64,000 bases of DNA from Nitrosomonas communis (GTDB taxonomy: Bacteria; Pseudomonadota; Gammaproteobacteria; Burkholderiales; Nitrosomonadaceae): positions 1 through 64,000 of the forward strand of contig NZ_JAGFJM010000004.1 of assembly GCF_024102715.1 (NCBI RefSeq), given 5' to 3'. The translations under genes and the position numbers were made by a program. Numbering within the stretch: the first letter of the stretch is position 1; the number at the start of each line of letters is the position of its first letter. This document shows positions 49,142 to 61,645 of this stretch, piece by piece. Below the pieces are notes generated by a model, which was given only the letters and a program-made list of their open reading frames with translations, did no database searches and was not told where the DNA came from.

Positions 49142-51523
49142 CTACATCAAGTCTTCTAACATTGTTCTTGCAGTAGTTTGCTGCTTCTCATCCCCCTCTC
49201 TCATGACTTCTTCTAACATCTCTCTGGCACCCACTTTGTCATCCATTTCCAGGTAGGCCTTGGCCAAGTCAATTTTCACAGCAACTTCATTCCATACTGT
49301 ATTGCTATCTTTAGCATGATCGGTATCGTTACTTGTCTTTTCCAGTTCATCATCTAAATCCAGTTTGATATCAGCTAGATTGAATCTGGTCAACCGATTA
49401 TCATCTTGTGTCGATAAAGATTCCTCTTCATCTAACAATGCCACTGATTCGAAGGACTGTTTTATCTCATCAGGAAAATCTATACTGAATGCCACCCCTC
49501 TTTCTTCAGTAGAAGAAATTTCCTTATTGGTTTGCTCAGCCTCAAGTTTCATGGCAAATCCGGGATCAGATTTAGGCTCCCCTTTTGTTACCGACATTCC
49601 GGATACATTTGAATCTTGCAACCGATCGACTGCGGCAGTCGATAAAAAATCATTGCCAATATTTTTCATCTCAAATTTATTTTGATGAACAAACTCAGCA
49701 GAAGCGATCTCCGTCTGGCTAGAGCCAATTCCGACACGACTATGCTCTATATCGACTTCTCGCTCATTGGCAAGGTTTTCACTTGTTTTTTTGCCAAAAA
49801 AGAACCCGGCAGCAGCGTCAGAAAGACTATTATTGAGATCTGCAACACCAGATTTAGAGTTTTCAGAAGATTTAAATAGTAAGCTTTCTTTCTCATCCCG
49901 TGCAGTGTCTAACCCCATGGGAACTGCAGATGCTAATTTAGTCATATGTGATGCAGTCACATCGTCTTTCGCAATTTGTTCAGCATACTCAAACGCATCA
50001 TCCATTTCGTCACTACTCTCTCTTTTGCGGCGAAGAATGGATATCCCTAGCCAAGCCGTAAGCAAGGCCGCAAGCCCTCCTCCCACTAATTCCATATTAT
50101 CTGTGACAAAACCCATAATTTGATCCGATATCTCTTTCATCGCAAAAGAATCGGGTAATTGGCTTTGTTTTGCAGTCTGTTCTGGCATAATAGACGGGGA
50201 TGAGGCAATCGTTTCAGGAGACTTGGCATGATCCAGTGCAAGTAATGAGGCTAGATCTCTTAAATCTCCTGTAGCTGCCCCCGTTTCAGCCGGCGTTGGT
50301 GATGCTGGTGTTATCGCTGCATCCGCTTGTGCAAGCGACTGCTCTGCCTGGCTTTGAATTTCCGCCATACCTGCACCCTTAATCTCAAGCAGGCGCTGCA
50401 ATCTTTCAACATTTTGCTCCAATAAAGCAACCCGCTCATTCGCTTCTTTCAGCGCACGATCCTTAGCGATGGCATTTTCCTCCATCATTCGCACATAGTC
50501 TTGGGAATCAGTCCTTTCTCCTTCAGAACTTTCATTAGCCTGAACACCCGTAAACTGCTCACCTTTTGAAACGATTAATACTTCCTCAGGCGATTCATTT
50601 TTTGCTGCAGCACCCTGATCGGTAATTGTCGTCGATATTCTTCCGACTGCAGATTGCTTCGATTCTGCTTTAGGTGCGGAATCCATGGCCACACTGGCTA
50701 TTCTTTGACGATAAGCATGCCAGTTTGCACTTTGCGCTTTCATTTCACGGTTTACTTCTGCTTGACTGATAGCTGAAATCTCATTCTGATCAGGAATGCG
50801 CAGCATTACTCCCATTTTCAACAAATTCATGTTTTTGTCAAAAAAAGCATTTTGATTTGCTTGATAGAGCGCAACCAGCATTTGATTGAGATCCCCCCCC
50901 TCCGGTACAATCTGCTTGGCAATTTTAATCAACGTTTCGCCTCGCCCAACGGGACCATAAATGCCCATCTCATGTTCATAGGTGGTGACTTCCCTGGCTG
51001 CGGATCTCTGATCAGTACCACCTAGTGGTTGTTTTGATTGAATGGCTTCACCTGATCCCAAGGTAGTAGTTTGGGATAGAGCCGACATAGGCGGAATCAT
51101 CGGCTTAGTTGACTCAGCTGTTTGTGTTTCAGCTAGATCCAGTAGAATGGTATACTCGCGTAACAAACGCCCAGATGACCAGTTCAGCTCTATCAGCAAA
51201 TTTACAAATGGATCATCTATCGATTGCGATGAAGTAATTTGAATATAAGGCTGACCATTGACGCGTTTCTCCACCGAAATATTCAACGACGAAAGATAAG
51301 GTGCATATGTTACACCTGCCTCACGAAAAGTTTCAGGTGAAGCCACACGCGCTGTCAAAGACGGGATTTCATCATCTATTACAGAAACGAGTTCTACCTC
51401 TGCTTTAAGCGGTTGCCCCAGAGACGAGCCTAGGGTTAGCTTTCCCAGTCCAGCCGCATAAGCCAGCCAGGGAGACATGAACCAAATGATTAACCAACAT
51501 GCTCTAAAATAAATCTTATTCAC
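49142..51523 (-). CDS. fimV: FimV/HubP-like polar peptidoglycan-binding protein
   Basis: A 793-aa envelope protein. Signal peptide about 1-24, an N-terminal FimV beta-rich domain (25-130, starting LGKLTLGSSLGQPLKAEVEL), a LysM-type peptidoglycan-binding region (about 189-245, YGPVGRGETLIKIAKQIVP), a coiled coil (about 345-400), one membrane segment (about 480-497, then LRRKR) and an acidic cytoplasmic domain. It ends in the conserved FimV C-terminal motif (AVKIDLAKAYLEMDDKVGAR, about 747-793). FimV proteins organise the cell pole, type IV pili and cell shape. It sits between asd and truA, as in many betaproteobacteria and pseudomonads. Confidence 0.9.
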   Translation of the reverse strand: MNKIYFRACWLIIWFMSPWLAYAAGLGKLTLGSSLGQPLKAEVELVSVIDDEIPSLTARVASPETFREAGVTYAPYLSSLNISVEKRVNGQPYIQITSSQSIDDPFVNLLIELNWSSGRLLREYTILLDLAETQTAESTKPMIPPMSALSQTTTLGSGEAIQSKQPLGGTDQRSAAREVTTYEHEMGIYGPVGRGETLIKIAKQIVPEGGDLNQMLVALYQANQNAFFDKNMNLLKMGVMLRIPDQNEISAISQAEVNREMKAQSANWHAYRQRIASVAMDSAPKAESKQSAVGRISTTITDQGAAAKNESPEEVLIVSKGEQFTGVQANESSEGERTDSQDYVRMMEENAIAKDRALKEANERVALLEQNVERLQRLLEIKGAGMAEIQSQAEQSLAQADAAITPASPTPAETGAATGDLRDLASLLALDHAKSPETIASSPSIMPEQTAKQSQLPDSFAMKEISDQIMGFVTDNMELVGGGLAALLTAWLGISILRRKRESSDEMDDAFEYAEQIAKDDVTASHMTKLASAVPMGLDTARDEKESLLFKSSENSKSGVADLNNSLSDAAAGFFFGKKTSENLANEREVDIEHSRVGIGSSQTEIASAEFVHQNKFEMKNIGNDFLSTAAVDRLQDSNVSGMSVTKGEPKSDPGFAMKLEAEQTNKEISSTEERGVAFSIDFPDEIKQSFESVALLDEEESLSTQDDNRLTRFNLADIKLDLDDELEKTSNDTDHAKDSNTVWNEVAVKIDLAKAYLEMDDKVGAREMLEEVMREGDEKQQTTARTMLEDLM

Positions 51524-51680
51524 AGAGATATCCTTACATTTCTTGGAATGAGATGCACACCAAGGCGGAATTTAATGACCCAAAAGGATCACTTTATATC
51601 ATGGGTCAATTCAATCGATCTGGTTACATTGAATGAATTGAAATTGCCTCTTGCCCTCTTCATTTTGAGGAAAAGTTATT

Positions 51681-52793
51681 TTAGTTCTCGATCAGTATCC
51701 GCAGCATTCTACGCAAAGGTTCTGCTGCTCCCCACAGTAGCTGATCGCCTACGGTAAATGCAGAAAGATATTCTCCACCCATATTAAGCTTGCGCAACCG
51801 CCCAACATGTACATCTAGCTTGCCATTCACAGCAACAGGCGTCAGCTCTTTTGTGGTCTTTTCCCGCTCGTTAGGGATTACTCGCACCCAATCATTTGAC
51901 TGGGCAATGACATCCTCGATTTCATCCAGTGGAATATCTTGCTTGAGCTTGATCGTCAATGCTTGACTATGGCAGCGCATCGCGCCAACACGCACACAAA
52001 TGCCATCAACCGGGATAGGTTTATCAGTCTGCCCCAGGATCTTATTGGTCTCGGCCTGACCTTTCCATTCTTCCCGACTCTGACCATGCGCAACTTCCTT
52101 GTCAATCCAAGGAATCAGACTTCCTGCAAGCGGTACACCGAAATTTTCCATCGGAAATTTTCTGTCACGTAATTTCTCTACAACTTCACGGTCAATATCC
52201 AAGATGCTAGAGGCCGGATCATTTAACAGACCCTCTGCCACTCGGTGAGTTTCACCCATCTGCTGGAGCAACTCCCGCATATTTTGAGCGCCTGCACCTG
52301 AGGCAGCTTGATAGGTCATCGCGCTCATCCATTCCACCATGTTCTTCTCAAACAACCCCCCTACCGCCATCAGCATCAGGCTGACAGTACAGTTGCCACC
52401 GATGTAATTCTTTACACTATCATGCAAGGCTTGCTTGATAACAGGCATATTGACAGGATCAAGAATAATGACAGCATCATCTTTCATTCTGAGGACCGAT
52501 GCCGCATCAATCCAATAACCTTTCCAGCCAGATTCGCGTAACTTACCAAAAATCTCATTGGTATAGTCTCCCCCCTGGCAAGAAATGATGATGTCCATCT
52601 TCTTAAGTTCTGCAATATCACGTGCATCCTCAAGAGGTGGTACATCTTTACCGATATCCGGCCCTTTTCCGCCCTTCTGCGAGGTTGTGAAAAATACCGG
52701 CTCTACCAATGAAAAATCATCTTCTTCTCGCATACGCTGCATGAGAACAGAGCCTACCATACCACGCCAGCCTACAAATCCTACTCGCTTCAT
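51681..52793 (-). CDS. asd: Aspartate-semialdehyde dehydrogenase
   Basis: The 370-aa enzyme makes aspartate semialdehyde for lysine, threonine and methionine. The NADP site is [18 protein letters not shown] and the active-site cysteine lies in [12 protein letters not shown]. It is in the gamma/beta proteobacterial Asd group. It lies between leuB and fimV on the same strand. Confidence 0.95.
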   Translation of the reverse strand: MKRVGFVGWRGMVGSVLMQRMREEDDFSLVEPVFFTTSQKGGKGPDIGKDVPPLEDARDIAELKKMDIIISCQGGDYTNEIFGKLRESGWKGYWIDAASVLRMKDDAVIILDPVNMPVIKQALHDSVKNYIGGNCTVSLMLMAVGGLFEKNMVEWMSAMTYQAASGAGAQNMRELLQQMGETHRVAEGLLNDPASSILDIDREVVEKLRDRKFPMENFGVPLAGSLIPWIDKEVAHGQSREEWKGQAETNKILGQTDKPIPVDGICVRVGAMRCHSQALTIKLKQDIPLDEIEDVIAQSNDWVRVIPNEREKTTKELTPVAVNGKLDVHVGRLRKLNMGGEYLSAFTVGDQLLWGAAEPLRRMLRILIEN

Positions 52794-52970
52794 TTAATTT
52801 TCTATAACCTTTCTGCTGAATAACCTTGACTATTTAAATTTCGGGCAATTGTTAGCGATTAACTGGTAATCGAAGAATCGAACTACAAGTTGCAAACTTA
52901 AATCCAAATCAACAATAGACAGATAGATTTATAATCGCCATCGTGAGCTATCTGTCTAAGCATCGCAGGT

Positions 52971-54032
52971 TTATAAATTTGCCAGCACGGCATCGCCCAT
53001 TTCTATCGTACCAACTTTTTTCATACCAGGTTCATAAATATCACTGGTACGAAAGCCCTGCGCCAACACCTTTCTAACTGCATTCTCAATGCGTAAAGCT
53101 GCATCTTCCTGAGCAAAGGAGTAACGTAACATCATCGCTACTGATAGTATTGTGGCTAAGGGATTAGCCACATCCTTTCCTGCGATATCCGGTGCCGATC
53201 CATGAATGGGCTCATACAATCCTTTATTTTGCTCATCCAACGATGCAGAAGGCAGCATGCCGATCGAACCAGTCAGCATGGAAGCCTCATCGGATAAAAT
53301 ATCGCCGAACATATTACCTGTCACGATCACATCAAACTGCTTGGGATCACGCACCAGTTGCATTGCGGCATTATCTACCAGCATATGAGAAAGACTTATC
53401 TCCGGATAGTCCTTAGCTGTTTCAATAACCACATCACGCCACAACTGAGTGCACTCCAGTACATTCATTTTATCAACCGAACATAACCGCCCTTTCCGTT
53501 TACGTGCTGCCTGAAAAGCGACATGAGCAATCCGGCGTATTTCCATTTCGCTATAGATCATAGTGTTGAAACCAACTCGCTGACCATTGCGTTGTTCAAT
53601 ACCGCGCGGCTGACCAAAATAAATATCGCCTGTCAGCTCACGTACAATCAGGATATCCAGTCCCGAGACAACCTCCGGTTTCAACGTTGAAACGCTGGCC
53701 AATTCTGGATACAGGATCGCTGGCCGCAGATTAGCAAATAGATTAAGCTCTTTTCGAATCGCAAGCAGTCCTTGTTCGGGACGTTTCTCGCGCGGCAAGC
53801 TATCATATTTTGGACCGCCAACGGCACCCAACAGTACCGCATCTGCCTTAGTAACGAGTTTGCGGGTAGCCTCTGGAAACGGCTCTCCCGTGACATCCAC
53901 TGCACATCCGCCCAACAGACCAGATTCCAGCTCAAGCTTTAAGCCATCACTTTTAAGCGCTGTCAATACTCGCTGAGCTTGCGCAGTAATTTCCGGGCCA
54001 ATACCATCACCTGCTAAAACAGCAATTTTCAT
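52971..54032 (-). CDS. leuB: 3-isopropylmalate dehydrogenase
   Basis: The 353-aa NAD-dependent enzyme is the third step of leucine synthesis. It begins [15 protein letters not shown] and has the substrate motif [20 protein letters not shown] and the NAD-site [14 protein letters not shown]. It follows leuD by 29 bp. Confidence 0.96.
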   Translation of the reverse strand: MKIAVLAGDGIGPEITAQAQRVLTALKSDGLKLELESGLLGGCAVDVTGEPFPEATRKLVTKADAVLLGAVGGPKYDSLPREKRPEQGLLAIRKELNLFANLRPAILYPELASVSTLKPEVVSGLDILIVRELTGDIYFGQPRGIEQRNGQRVGFNTMIYSEMEIRRIAHVAFQAARKRKGRLCSVDKMNVLECTQLWRDVVIETAKDYPEISLSHMLVDNAAMQLVRDPKQFDVIVTGNMFGDILSDEASMLTGSIGMLPSASLDEQNKGLYEPIHGSAPDIAGKDVANPLATILSVAMMLRYSFAQEDAALRIENAVRKVLAQGFRTSDIYEPGMKKVGTIEMGDAVLANL

Positions 54033-54061
54033 ATTATTCTTTCACGAAAGGTCAATTCATT

Positions 54062-54700
54062 TCAGGCAAACAACCATGGCTGCTCTCTACGTCGCCTTTC
54101 TTCAAACTGTTTGATTTTATCAGCGTGCTGCAAAGTCAAGCCAATTTCATCCAATCCATTGATTAAGCAATATTTGCGGAATGGGTCGATATCAAAGCTG
54201 TAGATTTCATTACCCGGCGTCGTAACTGTCTGCGCTGCCAAATCCACAAACAGGCGATAACCGCTCGTAGTCACAACTTCATCAATCAGCTTATTCACTA
54301 CATTTGAATCAAGCACGATGGGTAACAAACCTATCTTGAAGCAGTTATTAAAAAAGATGTCGGCGAAACTCGGCGCAATGATTACCTGCAAACCGTAATC
54401 CTGAAGCGCCCAGGGGGCATGCTCCCGGCTTGAGCCACAACCAAAATTATCACGTGCAATCAATATCTCCGCACCTTGATAGCGAGGCTGATTTAGCACA
54501 AAATCAGGGTTAATTTTACGCTGCGATGCCTCCATTCCAGGCTCACCCCGATCAAGATAACGCCATTCATCAAATAAGTATTGACCAAAGCCGGAACGTT
54601 TGATCGACTTCAGGAATTGCTTAGGGATAATGGCATCCGTATCCACGTTAGCACGGTCAAGCGGGACCACTAATCCTTTACACTGCTCAAATTTTCTCAT
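54062..54700 (-). CDS. leuD: 3-isopropylmalate dehydratase small subunit
   Basis: The 212-aa partner of LeuC. It has [12 protein letters not shown] and the swivel-domain [16 protein letters not shown]. It starts 9 bases after the entericidin stop (54709), so the three genes leuC, entericidin and leuD form one unit with leuB. Confidence 0.95.
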   Translation of the reverse strand: MRKFEQCKGLVVPLDRANVDTDAIIPKQFLKSIKRSGFGQYLFDEWRYLDRGEPGMEASQRKINPDFVLNQPRYQGAEILIARDNFGCGSSREHAPWALQDYGLQVIIAPSFADIFFNNCFKIGLLPIVLDSNVVNKLIDEVVTTSGYRLFVDLAAQTVTTPGNEIYSFDIDPFRKYCLINGLDEIGLTLQHADKIKQFEERRRREQPWLFA

Positions 54701-54708
54701 TTTTTGAT

Positions 54709-54837
54709 TTATTGGGCAGATTTTTCGATTGCCTCGCCGCCACGCTGGATATCCTTGCCAACCCCCTGCAACGTATGACAGCCAGACAACTGCAGTGCAA
54801 TCATCAACGATCCAATCAATACCGACAACATCTTCAT
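54709..54837 (-). CDS. Entericidin-like small lipoprotein
   Basis: A 42-aa lipoprotein: [20 protein letters not shown] then [20 protein letters not shown] and AQ. The lipobox LSGC puts the lipidated cysteine at residue 20, and the mature C-x3-GxGxDI-x3-GxxIE pattern is that of entericidin A/B. AAGGAG precedes the ATG at good spacing. Entericidins are small envelope lipoproteins, EcnB in E. coli being linked to stationary-phase cell lysis. It lies between leuC and leuD, a context known in betaproteobacteria. Confidence 0.87.
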   Translation of the reverse strand: MKMLSVLIGSLMIALQLSGCHTLQGVGKDIQRGGEAIEKSAQ

Positions 54838-54871
54838 TCGCGTCTCCTTAAATAAAAAATAGAGCTCCCAA

Positions 54872-56284
54872 CTATTCATTCATTGTACGAACATCAACGA
54901 AATGACCAGCTACTGCGGCAGCAGCTGCCATGGCTGGACTGACCAGGTGCGTTCTTCCGCCCGGTCCCTGCCTTCCTTCAAAATTACGATTTGATGTGGA
55001 AGCGCAGCGCTCACCTGGCATCAATCTATCGTCGTTCATAGCCAAACACATGGAACAGCCAGGTTCACGCCACTCAAATCCTGCCTCACGAAAAATTCTA
55101 TCGATTCCTTCCTGTTCGGCTTGAGATTTTACCAAACCGGAGCCTGGCACCACGAGAGCCAGTTTGATATTAGGTGCAATGCGCTTACCTTTCAGAATCA
55201 CTGCAGCCTCTCGCAAATCTTCTATCCGTGAATTGGTACATGAGCCAATAAAAATCTTGTCGAGAAAAATCTCGCGAATCGGTGTATTGGGAGAAAGTCC
55301 CATGTATTTCAATGCATTTTCAGTGTCATGGCGCTTGACCGGATCAGTGATCAAAGCAGGGTCTGGCACTTTCCCTTCAATCGAAGCTACCATTTCAGGG
55401 GAAGTTCCCCAAGTGACCTGCGGCTTGATTTGTGCAGCATCCAATCTTACAACCCGATCAAAGACCGCGCCTTCATCGCTTCTCAATGTACGCCAGTAAG
55501 AAACCGCCTGCTCCCACATTACCCCCTTCGGTGCAAAGGGCCGACCTTTAAGGTATTCGATCGTAGTCTCATCCACCGCAACCATGCCTGCACGCGCGCC
55601 TGCCTCGATCGCCATATTGCAAAGCGTCATTCGTCCTTCCATGCTAAGCGCTCGTATGGTGCTGCCTGCAAATTCAATCGCATAACCTGTACCACCTGCC
55701 GTGCCAACCTCACCTACAATCGCCAATGCAATATCTTTGGCAGTCACGCCACACCCTAATTTACCCTCAATCAGTATTTGCATCGACTTGGACTTTTTGG
55801 CTAACAGACACTGGGTAGCCAGTACGTGCTCCACCTCGGAAGTGCCGATACCAAAGGCAAGGCAAGCGAAAGCGCCATGAGTGCTGGTATGTGAATCTCC
55901 ACATACCACCGTCATTCCAGGCAAGGTCGCACCCTGCTCCGGACCGATGACATGCACGATTCCTTGTCGCTGATCATTCATTCTGAACTCGGTTATACCC
56001 AGTTCCTCACAATTCTGATCCAGCGTTTCCACTTGCAGACGTGAAGTAGGATCTTTAATACCACTGCTTCTGTCTGTTGTGGGTACATTATGATCTGCTA
56101 CCGCCAGAATTGAATTCACTCGCCATGGCTTGCGGCCAGCCAGTCTCAGTCCTTCGAATGCCTGCGGGCTGGTTACTTCATGCACCAGGTGACGATCGAT
56201 GTAAAGAATGACCATGCTGTCCGGCTTGTCTGATTCCGCATGCACCACATGGCTTTCCCAAAGTTTGTCATATAAAGTCTTCAT
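54872..56284 (-). CDS. leuC: 3-isopropylmalate dehydratase large subunit
   Basis: The 470-aa aconitase-type subunit with a 4Fe-4S cluster. [32 protein letters not shown] and [11 protein letters not shown] supply cluster and substrate residues (cysteines in GSCTNS and GCSMC). It heads the leuC-entericidin-leuD-leuB run and is divergent from acs. Confidence 0.96.
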   Translation of the reverse strand: MKTLYDKLWESHVVHAESDKPDSMVILYIDRHLVHEVTSPQAFEGLRLAGRKPWRVNSILAVADHNVPTTDRSSGIKDPTSRLQVETLDQNCEELGITEFRMNDQRQGIVHVIGPEQGATLPGMTVVCGDSHTSTHGAFACLAFGIGTSEVEHVLATQCLLAKKSKSMQILIEGKLGCGVTAKDIALAIVGEVGTAGGTGYAIEFAGSTIRALSMEGRMTLCNMAIEAGARAGMVAVDETTIEYLKGRPFAPKGVMWEQAVSYWRTLRSDEGAVFDRVVRLDAAQIKPQVTWGTSPEMVASIEGKVPDPALITDPVKRHDTENALKYMGLSPNTPIREIFLDKIFIGSCTNSRIEDLREAAVILKGKRIAPNIKLALVVPGSGLVKSQAEQEGIDRIFREAGFEWREPGCSMCLAMNDDRLMPGERCASTSNRNFEGRQGPGGRTHLVSPAMAAAAAVAGHFVDVRTMNE

Positions 56285-56466
56285 CTTACGTTATTCCAAA
56301 TGAACGGAGTGATTATCCCATAAAGCAGAATTAAGAAGTAGACAGTCATTCAAACAGCTGCAAATAATGCTATTTTGTTAATCGCAACTTTCTTTGAGCT
56401 GGATGAATGGTACAATTTTCTTGTTCATCATTTTCGCTTAAAAATAATGAAATAAAGGATTGTTCT

Positions 56467-58437
<1,971 letters not shown>

Positions 58438-58494
58438 ACTGAAATAACCATTTTTTAGCTTCATTCAACTCTATACGCTCTATTGCAACAATAT

Positions 58495-59445
58495 ATGAAT
58501 CTGCCTAATACTATCGATTACGATTCCGGAATCAGCGCCATCGACGCTCAATACCATCGCCCAGGTCGCGCGGCTATTCACTTGATTGTCGAAAACGGCG
58601 TTGCTGCCTTGGTTGATACAGGCACTCAATTTTCTGTAGCAGGCGTGATGCAGGTATTACAGAACAAACAACTTGCTCCTGAGAAAGTGGCTTATATATT
58701 TCTCACCCACATCCATCTGGATCACGCTGGTGGTGCAAGCGAGTTCATGCGACTGCTGCCCAATGCCAAGCTGGTTGTGCATCCACGTGGTGCAAAATAT
58801 ATGATTAACCCTGTCAAACTGATTGCTGGTGTGATGGCAGTTTATGGGGAAGCAGAATTCAAACGCCTTTATGGAGAAATTTCTCCTATTGACGAAAACC
58901 GCGTTATCGAAGCTCCCGATCAAACATCTATTGATCTGAATGGTAGAACACTGCTGTTGCTTGATACTCCTGGCCATGCCCGACATCACTATTGCATTTT
59001 CGATGAGCGGAGTCAGTCATTTTTCACTGGAGATACTTTTGGCGTTTCCTACCGTGAGCTTGATGTAGATGGATTGGAATTCGCTTTTCCAACGACGACA
59101 CCAGTACAATTTGACCCAGATGCTGCCCATGCTTCTTTGCATCGAATCATGAGTTATCAACCCCAATATGCTTTTCTTACTCACTATAGTCGTATCGGTC
59201 ATTTATCTCATCATGCAGCAAACATGCATGACCTGCTTGATGCATTCGTCGACATAGCCAAGCAAGCAACAAAAACCTCTGACAAGCACGCGTTTATAGT
59301 ACAGGCCTTGACAGAATTATTGTGCCAGCGACTTGCAATACATGGTTGCACCTGGTCACCCGCAGCGATTCATGAGTTGTTACGCATCGATATCAAACTA
59401 AACGCCATGGGACTGGAAACATGGCTGAATCAAACCGAGAAATGA
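58495..59445 (+). CDS. Metallo-beta-lactamase-fold hydrolase
   Basis: A protein of about 316 aa with the two-metal signature LTHIHLDHAGG (HxHxDH), a third metal-ligand segment DTPGHARHHYC and FFTGDTFG. It lies 57 bp after acs on the same strand, so it may be cotranscribed, but the substrate cannot be told from sequence. The start may be TTG at 58483 or ATG at 58495; neither has a clear Shine-Dalgarno. No signal peptide is seen. Confidence 0.85.
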   Translation: MNLPNTIDYDSGISAIDAQYHRPGRAAIHLIVENGVAALVDTGTQFSVAGVMQVLQNKQLAPEKVAYIFLTHIHLDHAGGASEFMRLLPNAKLVVHPRGAKYMINPVKLIAGVMAVYGEAEFKRLYGEISPIDENRVIEAPDQTSIDLNGRTLLLLDTPGHARHHYCIFDERSQSFFTGDTFGVSYRELDVDGLEFAFPTTTPVQFDPDAAHASLHRIMSYQPQYAFLTHYSRIGHLSHHAANMHDLLDAFVDIAKQATKTSDKHAFIVQALTELLCQRLAIHGCTWSPAAIHELLRIDIKLNAMGLETWLNQTEK

Positions 59446-59636
59446 AACAAGCTGTAAATATGATCGAACGAAGATTCCAAAGTATTATCTTCTGATAATC
59501 GTCAGACTAAAATTGATAATCTGAACACTCAAACTTATTGACAATGACAAGTTATTGGCAAACATCATCGAATAATAAATTACAGATAAGTATTTCTCAT
59601 TATTAATTTTCCTGTTTTTTTATGGAGGAGCGGTCA

Positions 59637-60698
59637 ATGAATGAATTAAATGAGTTTATAGCCGAACTGATAAATGGTTTTTCCATAAATATGATCACTG
59701 ACAGAAGCTGGTTTGAAATCGTATCAATTCTGGCACCTTCAGTTATTTTGATTTCCGTTCTGTTTGGCTCCAGCTTCTTCCTACAAAAAAACTGGAAAAT
59801 CGTAACCTATATTACTTGCCTTTTACTTACCTTATTTTACTTACCCTACGAATTATTCCGTCAAACCACCACCTTATCCAAGGCTCAGGTAAACATTGAT
59901 GAAATGCAAACCAGCCTGAAAACACTGCTGAATACCTCAGATCTTACTCACATTGAAAATTTAACCGACAAGGAAGTAGCCTCTAACATGCTAGAAGAGA
60001 TGATTAGCCATCTCGGCCCGAAAGAAAAAAAAGAACTGATACTCATCTCATGGCTGATTGCCGAAAACGAGAAGCAATCAGCGCACTTTCACGAAGATAA
60101 ACAAAAACTCTTTTCTGACGAAATCAAATCGAGTCTTAACGAAGCAAAAAGAGAAATCATCCACACAAGAGAGCCTGTTGACAAAATCTCTGATGATATT
60201 CTGAAACGGATGAATAAAGACATAAATTATCTCATTGAAAATAGAATGAGATCCTTCAGTGAAGCAATTGATCATTCACTACAAATATTCCAGCAAGAAA
60301 TCAATACTTTTGTTCAGAATGAAATGAAAACATATGAAGAAATACTAGCCAACCTTATTCACAAAAGCACTGCTGAGCTAAGAAATTACACTAGCGAAGC
60401 AAAACAAGAATTTTCCAATCAAATTAGATATGTGAATGAAGAACCATTACAAAAGCTTGATGAGACCAAAGAAAGTATCGATCATCTGGAAAATACTGTC
60501 GAGAATATCAATCTGGACAAAGTTGTTGCATACATCAAACAACTCTCAGATTCAATTGATTTGATACAGAAGCAAAATGACATCCGGTTCGAATATAACG
60601 AATGCCTCAGAACTGTGGGATGGATTGATTTGGAGGGTAAGGAAGAAGGGTGCCGCAAGAAGTTTTATACGAACATGAATAGTTTGGTCAGTCAGTAA
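59637..60698 (+). CDS. Membrane-anchored coiled-coil protein, unknown function
   Basis: I do not recognise this protein of about 353 aa. Two membrane segments lie near the N-terminus (about residues 26-48 and 53-72). A long, highly charged, mainly helical region with coiled-coil character follows (about 80-325), rich in E, K, N and I. A short tail has two cysteines (NECLRTVGWI and EEGCRKK). A GGAGGAG Shine-Dalgarno directly before ATG 59637 decides this start over the ATG at 59622. The next gene, an RlpA-like domain protein, begins 16 bases after the stop, so they are probably an operon. Low GC and lack of a familiar family suggest a lineage-specific envelope protein. Confidence 0.72.
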   Translation: MNELNEFIAELINGFSINMITDRSWFEIVSILAPSVILISVLFGSSFFLQKNWKIVTYITCLLLTLFYLPYELFRQTTTLSKAQVNIDEMQTSLKTLLNTSDLTHIENLTDKEVASNMLEEMISHLGPKEKKELILISWLIAENEKQSAHFHEDKQKLFSDEIKSSLNEAKREIIHTREPVDKISDDILKRMNKDINYLIENRMRSFSEAIDHSLQIFQQEINTFVQNEMKTYEEILANLIHKSTAELRNYTSEAKQEFSNQIRYVNEEPLQKLDETKESIDHLENTVENINLDKVVAYIKQLSDSIDLIQKQNDIRFEYNECLRTVGWIDLEGKEEGCRKKFYTNMNSLVSQ

Positions 60699-60714
60699 TG
60701 GAAGGACATCAAAT

Positions 60715-61077
60715 ATGACAAAACGCTTTGCTTCAATCTTACTGGCTGGCGTAATTATTTATTTGTTCCTTGACTCAGATATCACGTTAGCTAAAACAGG
60801 TTATGCTGTCCATTATAGTGACAAGTTTCAAGGTAGAAAAACAGCCAATGGTGAAATTTTTGACCAAAGTGATCTTACTGCAGCACATAATGAATTCCGT
60901 TACGGGACGCTCGTGAAAGTCACTAATCTCGAAAACAATTACAGCATAGTCGTTAAAATAAATGATCGCATGGCTCCTCATCACAGCAATATCATCGATG
61001 TTACTAAACGTGCGGCAGCAAAGCTCGGTTTTATAAACAAAGGCCGAGCCCGCGTTAGTCTTGAAGCAATTAAATAA
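60715..61077 (+). CDS. RlpA-like double-psi beta-barrel protein
   Basis: A 120-aa exported protein with a signal peptide (about 1-26) and nothing else but the RlpA barrel. Family segments are TANGEIFDQSDLTAAHNEFR, GTLVKVTNLEN and VVKINDRMAP, with the putative catalytic aspartate at D84 and DVTKRAAAKLGF after it. Full RlpA proteins (lytic transglycosylases at the septum) are lipoproteins with a SPOR domain; this one has neither a lipobox nor SPOR, so binding to the septum would need a partner. The upstream membrane protein, 16 bases away, is a candidate. Confidence 0.85.
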   Translation: MTKRFASILLAGVIIYLFLDSDITLAKTGYAVHYSDKFQGRKTANGEIFDQSDLTAAHNEFRYGTLVKVTNLENNYSIVVKINDRMAPHHSNIIDVTKRAAAKLGFINKGRARVSLEAIK

Positions 61078-61645
61078 AGCAGAGCAACAAATTTCACACG
61101 TTAGAAATAGAAATATCTTCAAATCTCGAAGACAGTAAGATTTCATGACGATTTGTCGAATTAACTTAATCCAGCATCGGAGCATAAATGGCAAGCTGAC
61201 ACATAAGGAGTGCACAAGATTTGTACAGTTGAACAGCCACTGTAGTCTCTTTTTGCAGCAGGCCAAATAACTATTATCCCTCCTCAACATATCGCAGTTA
61301 CCCACAACATTATCCACGGAAATTGTGGATAAGAATCAAACTGTCCGGATCAGAAAATAACTTAATGGCAGAAAATAAGGCTGATCTGGCTCTTCTTTGC
61401 AAGAATTAGTTGGCTTGCTTACAACCCCGTTGGCGAAAATAGTTTGAAATATTTCAAGCTATTCGAACTGTTGTCAGGAACGGTTTCTTTGCATATCCAT
61501 TAATCCTTAATATAAGGCAAGTTATAAACTAATCTGGCAATGCGTATCTGCTCAAGCCTATTTACCCTACAAAACACACTAAAATATTTTGCAATTATCG
61601 CTTATCTAAGTAAATCTGCTCTGATCTTGTCATAAGGAAATGCTA
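61078..61645. other. 568-bp intergenic region with a DnaA-box cluster
   Basis: I find no credible gene here. The clearest signal is the group of DnaA-box-like sites at 61298-61332. To the right (about 61500-61620) the sequence becomes AT-rich before the exoD-like gene. Confidence 0.55.
61298..61332. promoter_or_regulatory. Three clustered DnaA-box-like 9-mers
   Basis: TTACCCACA at 61298-61306, TTATCCACG at 61310-61318 and TGTGGATAA at 61324-61332. The last is the exact reverse complement of the E. coli consensus TTATCCACA; the others differ from it at one position each. The second and third form a palindrome (TTATCCAC and GTGGATAA, 7-base spacer). No dnaA or dnaN gene is near, so a DnaA-titration or DnaA-regulated site, or an unlinked origin, are all possible. 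Confidence 0.5.

Noticed and set aside
51576-51608. TGACCCA...TGGGTCA inverted repeat upstream of fimV
   Set aside because: Only 7 bases per arm, with a 19-base gap and no further support; too weak to list as a feature.
61298-61332. The same palindrome as a rho-independent terminator of the RlpA-like gene
   Set aside because: It is more than 220 bases past the stop codon and has no U-tract; the DnaA-box reading explains the arms better.
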